Assembly (NCBI RefSeq): GCF_016908935.1
Contig: NZ_JAFBEV010000022.1
Location: forward strand, 1-51,069
DNA length: 51,069 nucleotides
DNA from: Sporolactobacillus spathodeae
GTDB lineage: Bacteria; Bacillota; Bacilli; Bacillales; Sporolactobacillaceae
Direction: 5' to 3'
The translations under genes were made by a program, and so were the position numbers. Under the pieces are notes generated by a model. The model was given only the letters and a program-made list of their open reading frames with translations. It was not told the DNA's origin and did no database searches. Shown piece after piece: positions 18,222 to 26,052 of the stretch (positions are counted from its first letter, which is position 1; every line of letters starts with the position of its first letter).

Positions 18222-19601
18222 ATGATTCAGTCATGGAAGGAAGTTCTGCCGGGCGATCATTATCTTGTTCGTTCGAAAGGGGTGCTCCATGCTTATGATC
18301 AGAAAGTGGTAACCTGTCTTTACCAACCGCTGATTGGATTAGAAGCGGCGAGTCTTTATTTTACCTATTGGCAGGAACTAGGCATGGGGACAGATACAGT
18401 TTCGGCAACGCATCACCATTTAATGGCGATGCTGAATTTGCCGCTGGACAGCATTCTTCGCGCACGGAAAAAGCTAGAAGCGGTTGGTCTGCTAAAAACG
18501 TTAAAGAAAAAGAATGTGGATCCGGCCTTTTTTGTCTATCAATTAAATCCACCACTCGCGCCGAATCAATTTTTTCATGATGAAGTATTGCCAGTCTTTC
18601 TCTTTCATCAAATTGGTGCCCGCGATTATCAGCGGCTTAGCGATTTTTTCATGACGGAGCAACTCCCTAGCGGCGATTTTGAGGATCTTTCTGCGACATT
18701 TGATGACGTTTTCGAATCACTGCCTTCAGGAACGCATCCGTCGCTTGCGGAGCAGGCAAACAGTGATTGGCAGGAAAATCAGCCGGCATCAACCCCTGTT
18801 CGTCTCAAAAAAACATTTAATTTCAAAGCGTTACAAGGTTATTTATCCGAAGCAATTGTTTCAGAAGAGGCCTTGACGCCGGAAGTATGCGATGTGGTCG
18901 AGAAACTAGCCTTTCTTTATCAAACCGATCCGTTTGATATGAGTCGAGCGATCGAAGCTGCTTCGCTCCATACAGGTACTGTTGCTATTGACGCGTTGCG
19001 CCGGGAGGTCCGCGACTTTTATCAAGTGGAGCAAGGACCCGGCGAACAGCCAGCACTTGTTGAACGGACACAACCGGTGAGCGAAAGGGAAATCGTTGGA
19101 AAAGAACCGCAGACTGAAGAGGAAAAGCTGATTGCCTGGTATGAAGCTATTTCGCCGTATCAGATGTTGGAACAATTGAGTGACGGCGGGAAACCGGCCG
19201 CGACCGACTTGAAATTGGCCGAGAGTCTGATGATTGATATGAAGCTCAATCCTGGAGTCATTAATGTTCTGCTCCACTATATCTCAAAAATAAATGATCA
19301 TAATTTGAATAAATCGTTCGTAGAGAGCGTTGCTGCAACTTGGTCACGCGCGCATATTCGCACCGTGCCTCAGGCGATGGCGATTGCTCGTCAGGAGAAA
19401 AGAAAACGTGACGCACTGAAACGAGAAACGAAAAATAAAAAGACAAGAACACGATCCGTTAACCAGAACACGCGCCAGGAGGTCGTTCCAGAGTGGATGA
19501 AGAAAGACCACGCAAAACGTCCAGATGCGCAAACGGCGATCTCGCCGGAGGAAGCGCAGAAACGGGCAAAGTGGCTAGAAGATTATTTGAACAGTATTTG
19601 A
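18222..19601 (+). CDS. dnaB: replication initiation and membrane attachment protein DnaB (Gram-positive type)
   Basis: Primosome protein that, with DnaD and DnaI, loads the replicative helicase at oriC and restart sites. It is 459 aa, a little shorter than the 472 aa of B. subtilis. The N-terminal winged-helix region includes LYQPLIGLEAASLYFTYW and the C-terminal DnaB/DnaD domain includes LIDMKLNPGVINVLLHYIS, with a basic Lys/Arg-rich tail. It must not be confused with the DnaB helicase (DnaC in B. subtilis). It is followed by dnaI after an 80-bp spacer. Confidence 0.92.
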   Translation: MIQSWKEVLPGDHYLVRSKGVLHAYDQKVVTCLYQPLIGLEAASLYFTYWQELGMGTDTVSATHHHLMAMLNLPLDSILRARKKLEAVGLLKTLKKKNVDPAFFVYQLNPPLAPNQFFHDEVLPVFLFHQIGARDYQRLSDFFMTEQLPSGDFEDLSATFDDVFESLPSGTHPSLAEQANSDWQENQPASTPVRLKKTFNFKALQGYLSEAIVSEEALTPEVCDVVEKLAFLYQTDPFDMSRAIEAASLHTGTVAIDALRREVRDFYQVEQGPGEQPALVERTQPVSEREIVGKEPQTEEEKLIAWYEAISPYQMLEQLSDGGKPAATDLKLAESLMIDMKLNPGVINVLLHYISKINDHNLNKSFVESVAATWSRAHIRTVPQAMAIARQEKRKRDALKRETKNKKTRTRSVNQNTRQEVVPEWMKKDHAKRPDAQTAISPEEAQKRAKWLEDYLNSI

Positions 19602-19680
19602 CGACTCGCTGCAGTAGCATGGCGGTGTGGAATCAATAAATTCGGATTCGTGAGCAATTTAAGCATGGGGAGTTGATGAA

Positions 19681-20613
19681 ATGGAACCGTTCAAGTCCAT
19701 AGTGAACAGTTTGCAGCAACCGGTATCAGGTACAGCCGAACCGGAGCAAATACTAAGAAAGCTTGGGCAGAATCCGCGCATCCGCCGCTTTGTTGATCAA
19801 AATCCGAAAATTGAACGAGAGCAGTGGCTGAAAAATATTACCAAGCTTTATCAATTTGCTGAAGAATGGTCGGCATGCGACCATTGTCCGGGGTTGGATC
19901 GCTGCCCGAATATGCTTCATGGCTTTCGGCCTCGTCTTTTGAATGATCAGGGACACCCTGCGCTGAGCTTTACCGCATGTCCGCTGACCGAAGAACATGA
20001 AGCGAAGCAACGCCAGAGCCGGCTGATCAGTAGTTACTATATTCCGAAGGATATTCTTCAAGCGTCATTTAAAGCCGTCGATAAACTGGAACCGGGTCGG
20101 CAAAGCGCTTTAAAAGCTGCCGGAGATTTTGTCAAAAGCTACTTGGAAAATCCGGAAGCGGTAAAAGGACTTTATCTGTGCGGCGAATTTGGTGTCGGCA
20201 AAACCTATCTGATGGGCGCAATTATGAATCGGTTAGCAGAAAGCCGGCATATTGCCTCGCTGATTGTTTACACGCCAGACTTTTTTCATGAAATCAAAAG
20301 CGCTATTCAGGATAATACGGTAGATCGCAAACTGGATGTGTTGAAAAAAACGCCTCTTCTGATTCTGGATGATATCGGTGCTGAGACGATGACGCCATGG
20401 ATTCGTGATGAAGTTCTCGGCAGCCTGTTGCAATACCGGATGATGGAACACTTGCCGACACTTTACACCTCTAACTTTAATTATGATGAATTAGAAGAGC
20501 ATTTCGCCTATTCACAGAAGAGCGGTGTTGAATATGTAAAGGCTAGACGATTGATGGAACGGATTCGGCATTTTACGACTCTTGTTGAAATGGGCGGGAC
20601 GAATCGACGCTGA
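19681..20613 (+). CDS. dnaI: helicase loader DnaI
   Basis: AAA+ ATPase that loads the replicative helicase. The protein is 310 aa. The N-terminal domain has the zinc-binding cysteine cluster CDHCPGLDRCPN (about 61-72) plus a later Cys. The AAA+ domain has Walker A GEFGVGKTY (about residue 168) and Walker B LLILDDIGAE. It directly follows dnaB, its functional partner, and ends with its own terminator. Confidence 0.94.
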   Translation: MEPFKSIVNSLQQPVSGTAEPEQILRKLGQNPRIRRFVDQNPKIEREQWLKNITKLYQFAEEWSACDHCPGLDRCPNMLHGFRPRLLNDQGHPALSFTACPLTEEHEAKQRQSRLISSYYIPKDILQASFKAVDKLEPGRQSALKAAGDFVKSYLENPEAVKGLYLCGEFGVGKTYLMGAIMNRLAESRHIASLIVYTPDFFHEIKSAIQDNTVDRKLDVLKKTPLLILDDIGAETMTPWIRDEVLGSLLQYRMMEHLPTLYTSNFNYDELEEHFAYSQKSGVEYVKARRLMERIRHFTTLVEMGGTNRR

Positions 20614-20700
20614 GCTTTTAGCTATTCGCGAAACGCCCGTGTCTAGAAGCGGACAAACAACCTTTTTTGAAACAATCAATTGCATGACTATTAACAAATA

Positions 20701-20727
20701 AGATCCGACATTTCGGGTCTTTTCTTT
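20701..20727 (+). terminator. intrinsic terminator after dnaI
   Basis: AGATCCGA pairs with TCGGGTCT (one G-U pair) around a CATT loop, then TTTCTTTT. Confidence 0.75.
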
Positions 20728-20744
20728 TAATATAAGAAAGTTTT

Positions 20745-20840
20745 TCGCACAAAAATGCAGCGCAGGTGCGCTGGCGTCTGCGGGAAAAGCGAGCACCGAA
20801 GTGCAATTTTTGTAAAAAAACTAGGTTATGCCAAGTTTAA
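20745..20840 (+). repeat. dispersed repeat, copy 3 (short form)
   Basis: Left part GCAGCGCAGGTGCGCTGGCG, the core TGCGGGAAAAGCGAGC, then directly CCGAAGTGCAATTTTTG and the tail ACTAGGTTATGCCAAGTTT. The roughly 62 bp between the two AAGCGAGC motifs of the full element are missing. Nothing else is seen in this 315-bp gap besides the dnaI terminator and a hairpin near ytxC. Confidence 0.7.
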
Positions 20841-20880
20841 CTTGCGTATAAATTTTCCTTGTGCGTCATGAAAGGTCGAT

Positions 20881-20915
20881 CCGTCCCATATAGTGGATAT
20901 ATAAAGTTGGGACGG
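20881..20915 (+). promoter_or_regulatory. inverted repeat directly before the ytxC ribosome site
   Basis: CCGTCCCA (20881-20888) and TGGGACGG (20908-20915) are perfect 8-bp arms around an AT-rich 19-base centre. The Shine-Dalgarno (GGGGAGG) starts within the right arm, so as RNA the hairpin could limit ytxC translation; as DNA it could be an operator. Confidence 0.45.
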
Positions 20916-20928
20916 GGAGGATAAAAAC

Positions 20929-21750
20929 TTGGAAATCGTATTTGCAACCAATCAGGATGCCGTTGCGTTTTACCGCAACCTGCCTGCGTTGTTTCGACAG
21001 GAGGCGGGCGTACTGCTGATTAACGACCGGCTTGAAGTGTTCCCTGAGACAATCGAGGCTGGCCGTGATTTCGGTAAACTTTTCGCGCGGTTTATTATTG
21101 AGAAGTTTGAGAAAAAGTGGCTGAATGAGATTATTGAAAAGCATTATTTATTTACGGATCCTGAGGAGAAGTTGGCTATTTTGGCAATTGTTGCGGCCAT
21201 TTTTGCCGGAGAAAAAAATGATTTACCAGCGACGGAAACGCTGCCGGATAGGCGTCAGGTGATCATCAATGCTTTAGACGAATCGCTTCTGAATCAGAGT
21301 ACGTTCACATTAGAGTCAATTCTCCGGTTCCGCCTTACTGCTTACCGAGACGTTTTGCGTCGCTATATTGAAGTGGCGATTGACGAGTATAAGCTCGAAC
21401 AGGAATATCAGGTTTTTATTGACAAATTGCGCCGGATCATTCGATCATATAAGCCGTTATGCGAGAAGATTGAAGTTTATGATGACCACCCATTCCGCAT
21501 TTACGATACGCATCGCCGGTTGATTCGCAATGAGCAATCCGTCCGCTCTTTCTATCCCCTTCTGAAGCAATGGGGTATCGAGGCGGAACCATCGATTGTT
21601 CTGACACTCATCGCGCTCGCTCCACGTCAGGTGATTGTCTATACGGATCGGCCGCAGCACAGTATGATGAAAACACTGCACCAGGTATTTGAGGAACGGG
21701 TTTGTTTTGTACCCATTGGCTTCCGTGGTGAACAACAAAACTTGAGCTAA
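20929..21750 (+). CDS. ytxC: YtxC-like sporulation-associated protein
   Basis: A soluble 273-aa protein related to B. subtilis YtxC, a conserved gene between dnaI and thrS annotated as a putative sporulation protein. No enzymatic motif is visible. It is rich in charged helices (for example LFARFIIEKFEKKWLNEII), and the C-terminal part YDDHPFRIYDTHRRLI is well conserved in the family as I know it. The start is TTG at 20929, 7 bases after GGGGAGG. The function is unknown; identity rests on gene order and general resemblance. Confidence 0.75.
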   Translation: MEIVFATNQDAVAFYRNLPALFRQEAGVLLINDRLEVFPETIEAGRDFGKLFARFIIEKFEKKWLNEIIEKHYLFTDPEEKLAILAIVAAIFAGEKNDLPATETLPDRRQVIINALDESLLNQSTFTLESILRFRLTAYRDVLRRYIEVAIDEYKLEQEYQVFIDKLRRIIRSYKPLCEKIEVYDDHPFRIYDTHRRLIRNEQSVRSFYPLLKQWGIEAEPSIVLTLIALAPRQVIVYTDRPQHSMMKTLHQVFEERVCFVPIGFRGEQQNLS

Positions 21751-21865
21751 ATGATTTGATGGCGACAAGTGACGCGATTCATGGATTTTGTACAGGAAAC
21801 GTATTCAATTCTTTACAAAGTTGGCTGTGTTAAAATCTGCTGTTGTTTTTAAATGTTTATTGCCC

Positions 21866-21960
21866 TGTGTTCGCTTGCCGCGGGCGCACCGCGAGTCTCG
21901 TACAGGCTAAGATCTGCGAGGCCCGTCTGGCACGCTGTTCCCGCAGGCGTCTCACACATT
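21866..21960 (-). repeat. dispersed repeat, copy 4 (reverse orientation)
   Basis: Read on the minus strand it gives GAGACGCCTGCGGGAACAGCG, then GCCTCGCAGATC and GCGCCCGCGGCAAGCGAAC, the same order of blocks as in the other copies. It lies in the 343-bp stretch between ytxC and the small ORF at 22094; the rest of that stretch is AT-rich and unassigned. Confidence 0.65.
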
Positions 21961-22093
21961 GCCTTTGATCAAAAAAACAACATTAAATTTACACATAGCT
22001 AAAAAAGTCTATTAAAATAAGGTTTACAATCAAGGGATAGCCGCATATAATTAAATTGTTGGTAATTAATTCCTATGAAAGGGGGCCATTTCG

Positions 22094-22171
22094 ATGATGG
22101 TCATCTCAGTGAATATGATTGGCGCATTAACTGAATATCGGAGAGATGGCTTCAACGCGCATTCATTATAA
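22094..22171 (+). CDS. possible 25-aa peptide with strong Shine-Dalgarno
   Basis: ATG at 22094 (or 22097) opens 25 codons, MMVISVNMIGALTEYRRDGF and five more residues. GAAAGGGGG ends 8 bases before the ATG, much better than random. A GC-rich hairpin with T-rich tail follows at 22207-22231. No known family is recognised; it may be a translated peptide or a leader ORF. Confidence 0.4.
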   Translation: MMVISVNMIGALTEYRRDGFNAHSL

Positions 22172-22206
22172 TGAATTAGATTGTTTTCTAATCAATTGTA
22201 AATTGT

Positions 22207-22242
22207 GCCGCAGGCCGTCTGGTGCTGCGGCTTTATAATGCC
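22207..22242 (+). terminator. hairpin after the 25-codon ORF
   Basis: GCCGCAG (22207-22213) and CTGCGGC (22225-22231) form a 7-bp GC-rich stem, followed by TTTAT and, a little later, a run of five T. Confidence 0.5.
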
Positions 22243-22319
22243 TTTTTCAAGAAGGATTGCTTGATGCTGCCCGCAGCTCAGGCGATCCTTTTTATTTAGG
22301 ATTAAGAATGTATCAGATT

Positions 22320-22424
22320 TTGTACAAAAAATGGAGCGAAGGCGCGAGACGCCTGCGGGAAAAGCGAGCAGCCGAAGCGCAACTTTTAAAAAAAGGACTT
22401 GGCATAGCCTATTTTTCTTATGCA
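22320..22424 (+). repeat. dispersed repeat, copy 5 (short form)
   Basis: GGAGCGAAGGCGCGAGACGC, TGCGGGAAAAGCGAGC, CCGAAGCGCAACTTTT, and the tail GGACTTGGCATAGCCTATTTTTC. It lacks the same roughly 62 bp between AAGCGAGC motifs as copy 3. Confidence 0.7.
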
Positions 22425-22453
22425 TTGTTTCAAACAAACGTTTTATTGAGTAC

Positions 22454-22462
22454 TGATATAAT
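22454..22462 (+). promoter_or_regulatory. extended -10 promoter of the small-ORF cluster
   Basis: TG-A-TATAAT with TATAAT at 22457-22462, about 60 bases before the first ATG of the cluster. No good -35 is present. Confidence 0.45.
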
Positions 22463-22524
22463 CCGGCCTTCCCGGTTTATATAGCTTTCATTTCATCAGA
22501 ATAAATTATCAGGAGGAGAAACAA

Positions 22525-22764
22525 ATGAACACAGCAATCATAACGGCAAGAGACGTGAACACATTTGCACGACTTGAAGAACACCCGATCTCAATCAGGA
22601 AGGGAGGAAAAGCCATGATCCAATTTAAATTTTTTGCATGCCAGGTGACCATTCATTTCTTTCGAATTAGCCCGCAGCAGCGTTATGCGGATGATCAGCG
22701 AATTCAACAGCTGACAAATCAGCTGATTGACCGAAGAGTCTGCTACAATCGTCGGACTTGGTAA
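22525..22764 (+). CDS. yrzI: YrzI-like small protein with two in-frame start sites
   Basis: The frame has two well-served starts. ATG 22525 follows AGGAGGAG and gives 79 aa; ATG 22615 follows AGGAAGGGAGG and gives 49 aa. The 49-aa form (MIQFKFFACQVTIHFFRISP onward) fits the Bac_small_YrzI type: a short hydrophobic N-terminus with a TI motif, then a charged helix ending DRR-x-CYNRR. YrzI proteins are small Bacillus proteins of unknown role. The extra 30 residues are not part of the family as I know it and may form an upstream peptide or a longer isoform. Confidence 0.55.
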   Translation: MNTAIITARDVNTFARLEEHPISIRKGGKAMIQFKFFACQVTIHFFRISPQQRYADDQRIQQLTNQLIDRRVCYNRRTW

Positions 22765-22810
22765 TTCAGTCATTCGTTTAAAAACACAATTATTAAAGGA
22801 GGAGATTATA

Positions 22811-22867
22811 ATGAAAGTATTATTGATTATTCAGACATTGCATGCAGAAGGGACTCAATTCCTTTGA
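22811..22867 (+). CDS. 18-aa ORF after the YrzI-like gene
   Basis: MKVLLIIQTLHAEGTQFL, 18 codons, with AAGGAGGAG 6-7 bases before the ATG. Such strong Shine-Dalgarno sequences three times in 350 bp argue for real translation. From memory, the B. subtilis yrzI transcript also carries tiny translated ORFs, one of which is a cleavage target of the ribosome-dependent RNase Rae1. Correspondence is inference. Confidence 0.45.
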   Translation: MKVLLIIQTLHAEGTQFL

Positions 22868-22942
22868 CTGGCGCCAAATTTGGTTCTGAGTGAGAGATAT
22901 GCTACGATGAGGGCATAAAAAGGTCAAGGAGGCCGTCTGGGA

Positions 22943-23521
22943 ATGAAACGATTTCTCGTGCTTTTGGCAGAAGGGTTTGAGGAAACAGAGGCAGTCGCAA
23001 CGATTGATGTCTTGCGCCGGGGTGGTGTCGACGTTGTCCTTTGCTCACTTGGCGGTGAACGCGTTGAAGGATCGCGCCATATTATTGTTCAGGCGGATAC
23101 AACAATTGATGCGCCGTCTCTTGACACATTTGACGGTATCTATTTGCCGGGCGGCGCAAAAGGTGCAATGACACTTCGCGACGATCCACGCGCGCAGAAA
23201 TTAATTCGCTCGTACTATGACGCCGGGAAAAAGGTGGCGGCGATTTGCGCGGCGCCAATTGCGCTCGAACGTGCCGGCATCTTGAAAGGCAAAAAAGTGA
23301 CGAGTAATCCTGATTTTCAAAATCATATTACTGATGCCGAATACCTTGAAGATCCGGTTGTTGTCAGCGGCAATATCATCACATCGCGAGCGGCGGGTAC
23401 AGCGATTGCCATTGGTCTTGAAATTCTCCGCCAGCTAGGACTTGTGGATCAGGCAAAACAGGTTAGCCATGATATGCTGTTTGACTTTTTGCTCGCTAAT
23501 CGCGACAAAATCGAAGCTTGA
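22943..23521 (+). CDS. DJ-1/PfpI family protein
   Basis: Cytoplasmic 192-aa protein of the DJ-1/YajL branch. The nucleophile-elbow cysteine is C102 in AAICAAPIALERAG, and the partner acid is E15 in EGFEETEAVATIDVLRR. Family members have been described as deglycases, chaperones or redox sensors; the exact activity is not settled and cannot be read from sequence. AAGGAGG lies about 10 bases before the ATG. It stands alone between the small-ORF cluster and the thrS leader. Confidence 0.9.
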   Translation: MKRFLVLLAEGFEETEAVATIDVLRRGGVDVVLCSLGGERVEGSRHIIVQADTTIDAPSLDTFDGIYLPGGAKGAMTLRDDPRAQKLIRSYYDAGKKVAAICAAPIALERAGILKGKKVTSNPDFQNHITDAEYLEDPVVVSGNIITSRAAGTAIAIGLEILRQLGLVDQAKQVSHDMLFDFLLANRDKIEA

Positions 23522-23546
23522 ATTTAGAAGATCCGCAAAAGTCGAC

Positions 23547-23575
23547 TTGATTTTCAAAGGATAACGGCCTATAAT
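23547..23575 (+). promoter_or_regulatory. sigma-A promoter of thrS
   Basis: TTGATT (23547-23552), a 17-base spacer and a perfect TATAAT (23570-23575), directly before the T-box leader. Confidence 0.7.
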
Positions 23576-23582
23576 CGGTTTA

Positions 23583-23841
23583 GACTTTGATAGATGATCG
23601 GTGACGATGAGGACATGGATTGTCCGCTGCCATTTACAGAGAGGGAAGAACGGTGCAAGCTTCCTAATGGCATGGGTGATTTACCACCTCTGAACCTTGG
23701 CGGGGAAATTGAGAGTAACCGCCGACGGATTTTTCCGTTATCAAGAACTTGAGCTGCAGTTTTGCTTGCGCAGAGCTGCAGGAACAAGGGTGGAACCGCG
23801 AGCCAAGCACTCGTCCCTTTATTGGGACGGGTGCTTTTTAT
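23583..23841 (+). ncRNA. T-box riboswitch (Thr) in the thrS leader
   Basis: The T-box core AAGGGTGGAACCGCG is at 23786-23800 and is followed by a strong terminator: GCACTCGTCCC pairs with GGGACGGGTGC (23807-23834) and a T-run follows. Uncharged tRNA-Thr should stabilise the antiterminator and let transcription into thrS continue. A candidate specifier ACC (Thr) lies at 23683-23685 in a GAxxx-type context; the Stem I fold was not modelled. Confidence 0.9.
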
Positions 23842-23901
23842 TTATGCGTCCACAATCATTCATCCTTTCGAAGCAATCCTAAATTAAAGGAGCGACTCTT
23901 C

Positions 23902-25833
23902 ATGTCAGAAATTAATCTTACGTTTCCCGACCAATCGGTTCGGAACTATCCTCAAGGTGTGACTACTGAAGAAGTGGCAGCATCGATTTCGAACAGCCTC
24001 AAGAAAAAGGCGATTGCGGGCAAGATTGACGGTGTGTTATACGATTTGAACCGTCCAATTGAGCAAGACGCAGCGATTGAAATTCTTCCGCTTGATTCCG
24101 AAGATGGGCTCGCTATTATGCGTCACAGCTGCGCACACCTTCTGGCCCAGGCGCTCAGGCGACTCTATCCAGATGTGAAACTCGGCATCGGACCGGTGAT
24201 TGAGAACGGCTTTTACTACGACGTCGATATGGCTCATTCGCTAACGAAAGAAGACTTTCCAGCGATTGAAAAAGAAATGAAGAAAATTGTCAGTGAGAAT
24301 CTGCCTATTATTCGCGAAGCTGTTTCCCGTGACAAAGCACTTGAGGTTTTTACGGAATTGAATGATCCGCTGAAACTTGAACTGATTCGCGAGCTTCCAG
24401 AAGGCGAAACGATTACGCTATATCGACAGGGTGAGTATGTGGATCTTTGCCGTGGACCCCATGTGCCGTCAACTGGCAAAATCAAAACATATAAGCTGAT
24501 GAGTGTGGCGGGTGCCTACTGGCGCGGCAACAGCGACAATAAAATGCTGCAACGTGTCTACGGCGTCGCTTTTCTCAGCCAGAAAGATCTCGACCACCAT
24601 CTGCGTTTTCTTGAAGAAGCGGCCAAACGTGATCACCGCAAACTCGGCAAACAGCTTGACCTATTTATGTTTTCCGAAGAAGCGCCAGGTATGCCGTTCT
24701 ATCTCTCCAATGGCCAGATTATTCGTACAGAATTGGAAGATTTCTCTCGCGAATTGCAGCGCCAGCGTGACTACGAAGAAGTGCGCACGCCACTGATGAT
24801 GAATCAGAGACTGTGGGAAAACTCCGGTCACTGGGATCACTATCACGAAAATATGTACTTCACGAAAGTCGATGAAGTTAATTATGCATTGAAGCCGATG
24901 AACTGCCCAGGCCATATGCTGATTTACAAAGATACGCTGCATTCCTACCGGGAACTGCCGATCCGTATTGCTGAATTTGGCCAAGTGCACCGCCATGAGC
25001 TGAGCGGCGCGTTGAACGGCATGCTGCGCGTCCGCACCTTTTGCCAGGATGATGCGCATATTTTTGTTCGTCCGGATCAGATCGAAAGCGAAATTAAAAA
25101 TATCTTTGAATTAATCGGCAAAATTTACAATACGTTTGGCTTCCCATTTTCTGTTGAACTGTCGACGATGCCGGAAGATCATTTAGGTAGTCTGGAAATG
25201 TGGCAGCATGCCGAAGCAGCGCTTAGTCGTGTGCTCAATGACATCGGCATGCCATTCACGATTAACGAAGGCGACGGTGCGTTCTATGGTCCGAAGATTG
25301 ACTTCCATATTAAAGACGCAATCGGCCGCAGCCATCAATGCGCAACCATTCAATTGGATTACCAGATGCCGGAGAAATTTGATCTCACCTATGTCGATGA
25401 AAATAACGAAAAGGTTCGTCCAGTTGTTATCCACCGTGCCATTTACGGATCGCTTGACCGTTTTATTGGCATCTTGATCGAACACTTTGCGGGTGCGTTC
25501 CCAGCTTGGTTGGCGCCAGTTCAGGTCGAATTGATTCCAGTGGCTGATGTGCATAAAGACTTTGTGGCGAAGTTGGCACATGATTTGAAAATGGCGGGCA
25601 TCCGCGCCCATGCCGATCAGCGCGCGGAGAAGCTCAGCTATAAGATCCGCGACGCGCAGACGCATAAGATTCCATATACACTGGTCATTGGTGACCACGA
25701 GATCGAAGACAAGACCGTCAATGTGCGTAAATACGGCGAGAAAGAATCAACGACGGTGGCTTATGATACGTTCAAGGCGCAGCTGCTTGAAGAAATTGAG
25801 AAGCGTGTGACCAAGAAACCCGTTCTTGAATGA
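23902..25833 (+). CDS. thrS: threonyl-tRNA synthetase
   Basis: Charges tRNA-Thr; class II synthetase of 643 aa, the usual size. The N-terminal TGS domain is at about 1-61. The editing domain has HSCAHLLAQAL (a zinc/editing-site His cluster). The catalytic core has NCPGHMLIY (zinc Cys) and the motif 2 region HRHELSGALNGMLRVR. Motif 3 is near HRAIYGSLDRF, and the anticodon-binding domain starts at APVQVELIPV. The ATG at 23902 has AAAGGAG upstream; the frame is open into the T-box leader but translation there is not expected. Confidence 0.97.
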   Translation: MSEINLTFPDQSVRNYPQGVTTEEVAASISNSLKKKAIAGKIDGVLYDLNRPIEQDAAIEILPLDSEDGLAIMRHSCAHLLAQALRRLYPDVKLGIGPVIENGFYYDVDMAHSLTKEDFPAIEKEMKKIVSENLPIIREAVSRDKALEVFTELNDPLKLELIRELPEGETITLYRQGEYVDLCRGPHVPSTGKIKTYKLMSVAGAYWRGNSDNKMLQRVYGVAFLSQKDLDHHLRFLEEAAKRDHRKLGKQLDLFMFSEEAPGMPFYLSNGQIIRTELEDFSRELQRQRDYEEVRTPLMMNQRLWENSGHWDHYHENMYFTKVDEVNYALKPMNCPGHMLIYKDTLHSYRELPIRIAEFGQVHRHELSGALNGMLRVRTFCQDDAHIFVRPDQIESEIKNIFELIGKIYNTFGFPFSVELSTMPEDHLGSLEMWQHAEAALSRVLNDIGMPFTINEGDGAFYGPKIDFHIKDAIGRSHQCATIQLDYQMPEKFDLTYVDENNEKVRPVVIHRAIYGSLDRFIGILIEHFAGAFPAWLAPVQVELIPVADVHKDFVAKLAHDLKMAGIRAHADQRAEKLSYKIRDAQTHKIPYTLVIGDHEIEDKTVNVRKYGEKESTTVAYDTFKAQLLEEIEKRVTKKPVLE

Positions 25834-25847
25834 AAAATTGATAAATC

Positions 25848-25876
25848 TTGCATCAAGGATGAATCAATGGTATAGT
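25848..25876 (+). promoter_or_regulatory. sigma-A promoter of infC-rpmI-rplT
   Basis: TTGCAT (25848-25853), a 17-base spacer and TATAGT (25871-25876) preceded by TGG (extended -10). Confidence 0.65.
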
Positions 25877-25883
25877 ATTTCAA

Positions 25884-26011
25884 GTGAGCTAAAATGAGTA
25901 AAGCAGAGGCGCCCGGCTTCTCACCTGTTCGATGCAGCGATGCTATCGCCAGGTTTTGATGAATGACTGAATTAACGATGCGGGTGCTTTGTGCGTCCGC
26001 ATCTTTGTTTT
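25884..26011 (+). ncRNA. L20-type autoregulatory leader
   Basis: The leader of infC-rpmI-rplT has the TTCTCACCTG segment and multi-stem layout known from the Bacillus L20 leader. It ends in a strong terminator: GATGCGGGTGC (25977-25987) pairs with GCGTCCGCATC (25993-26003), then TTTGTTTT. In B. subtilis ribosomal protein L20 binds this leader and causes termination. That function is inferred from position and overall layout. Confidence 0.7.
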
Positions 26012-26052
26012 GCAGCCAATGTTTTCTCAAACTATTCTGGAGGTGGCTCAAT

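Noticed and set aside
22192-22437. 81-aa minus-strand frame over the short repeat copy
   Set aside because: It depends on the repeat and the hairpin at 22207; no ribosome site.
23749-23901. Upstream extension of the thrS frame from an ATG at 23749
   Set aside because: It runs through the T-box core and its terminator; homology and the ribosome site put the start at 23902.
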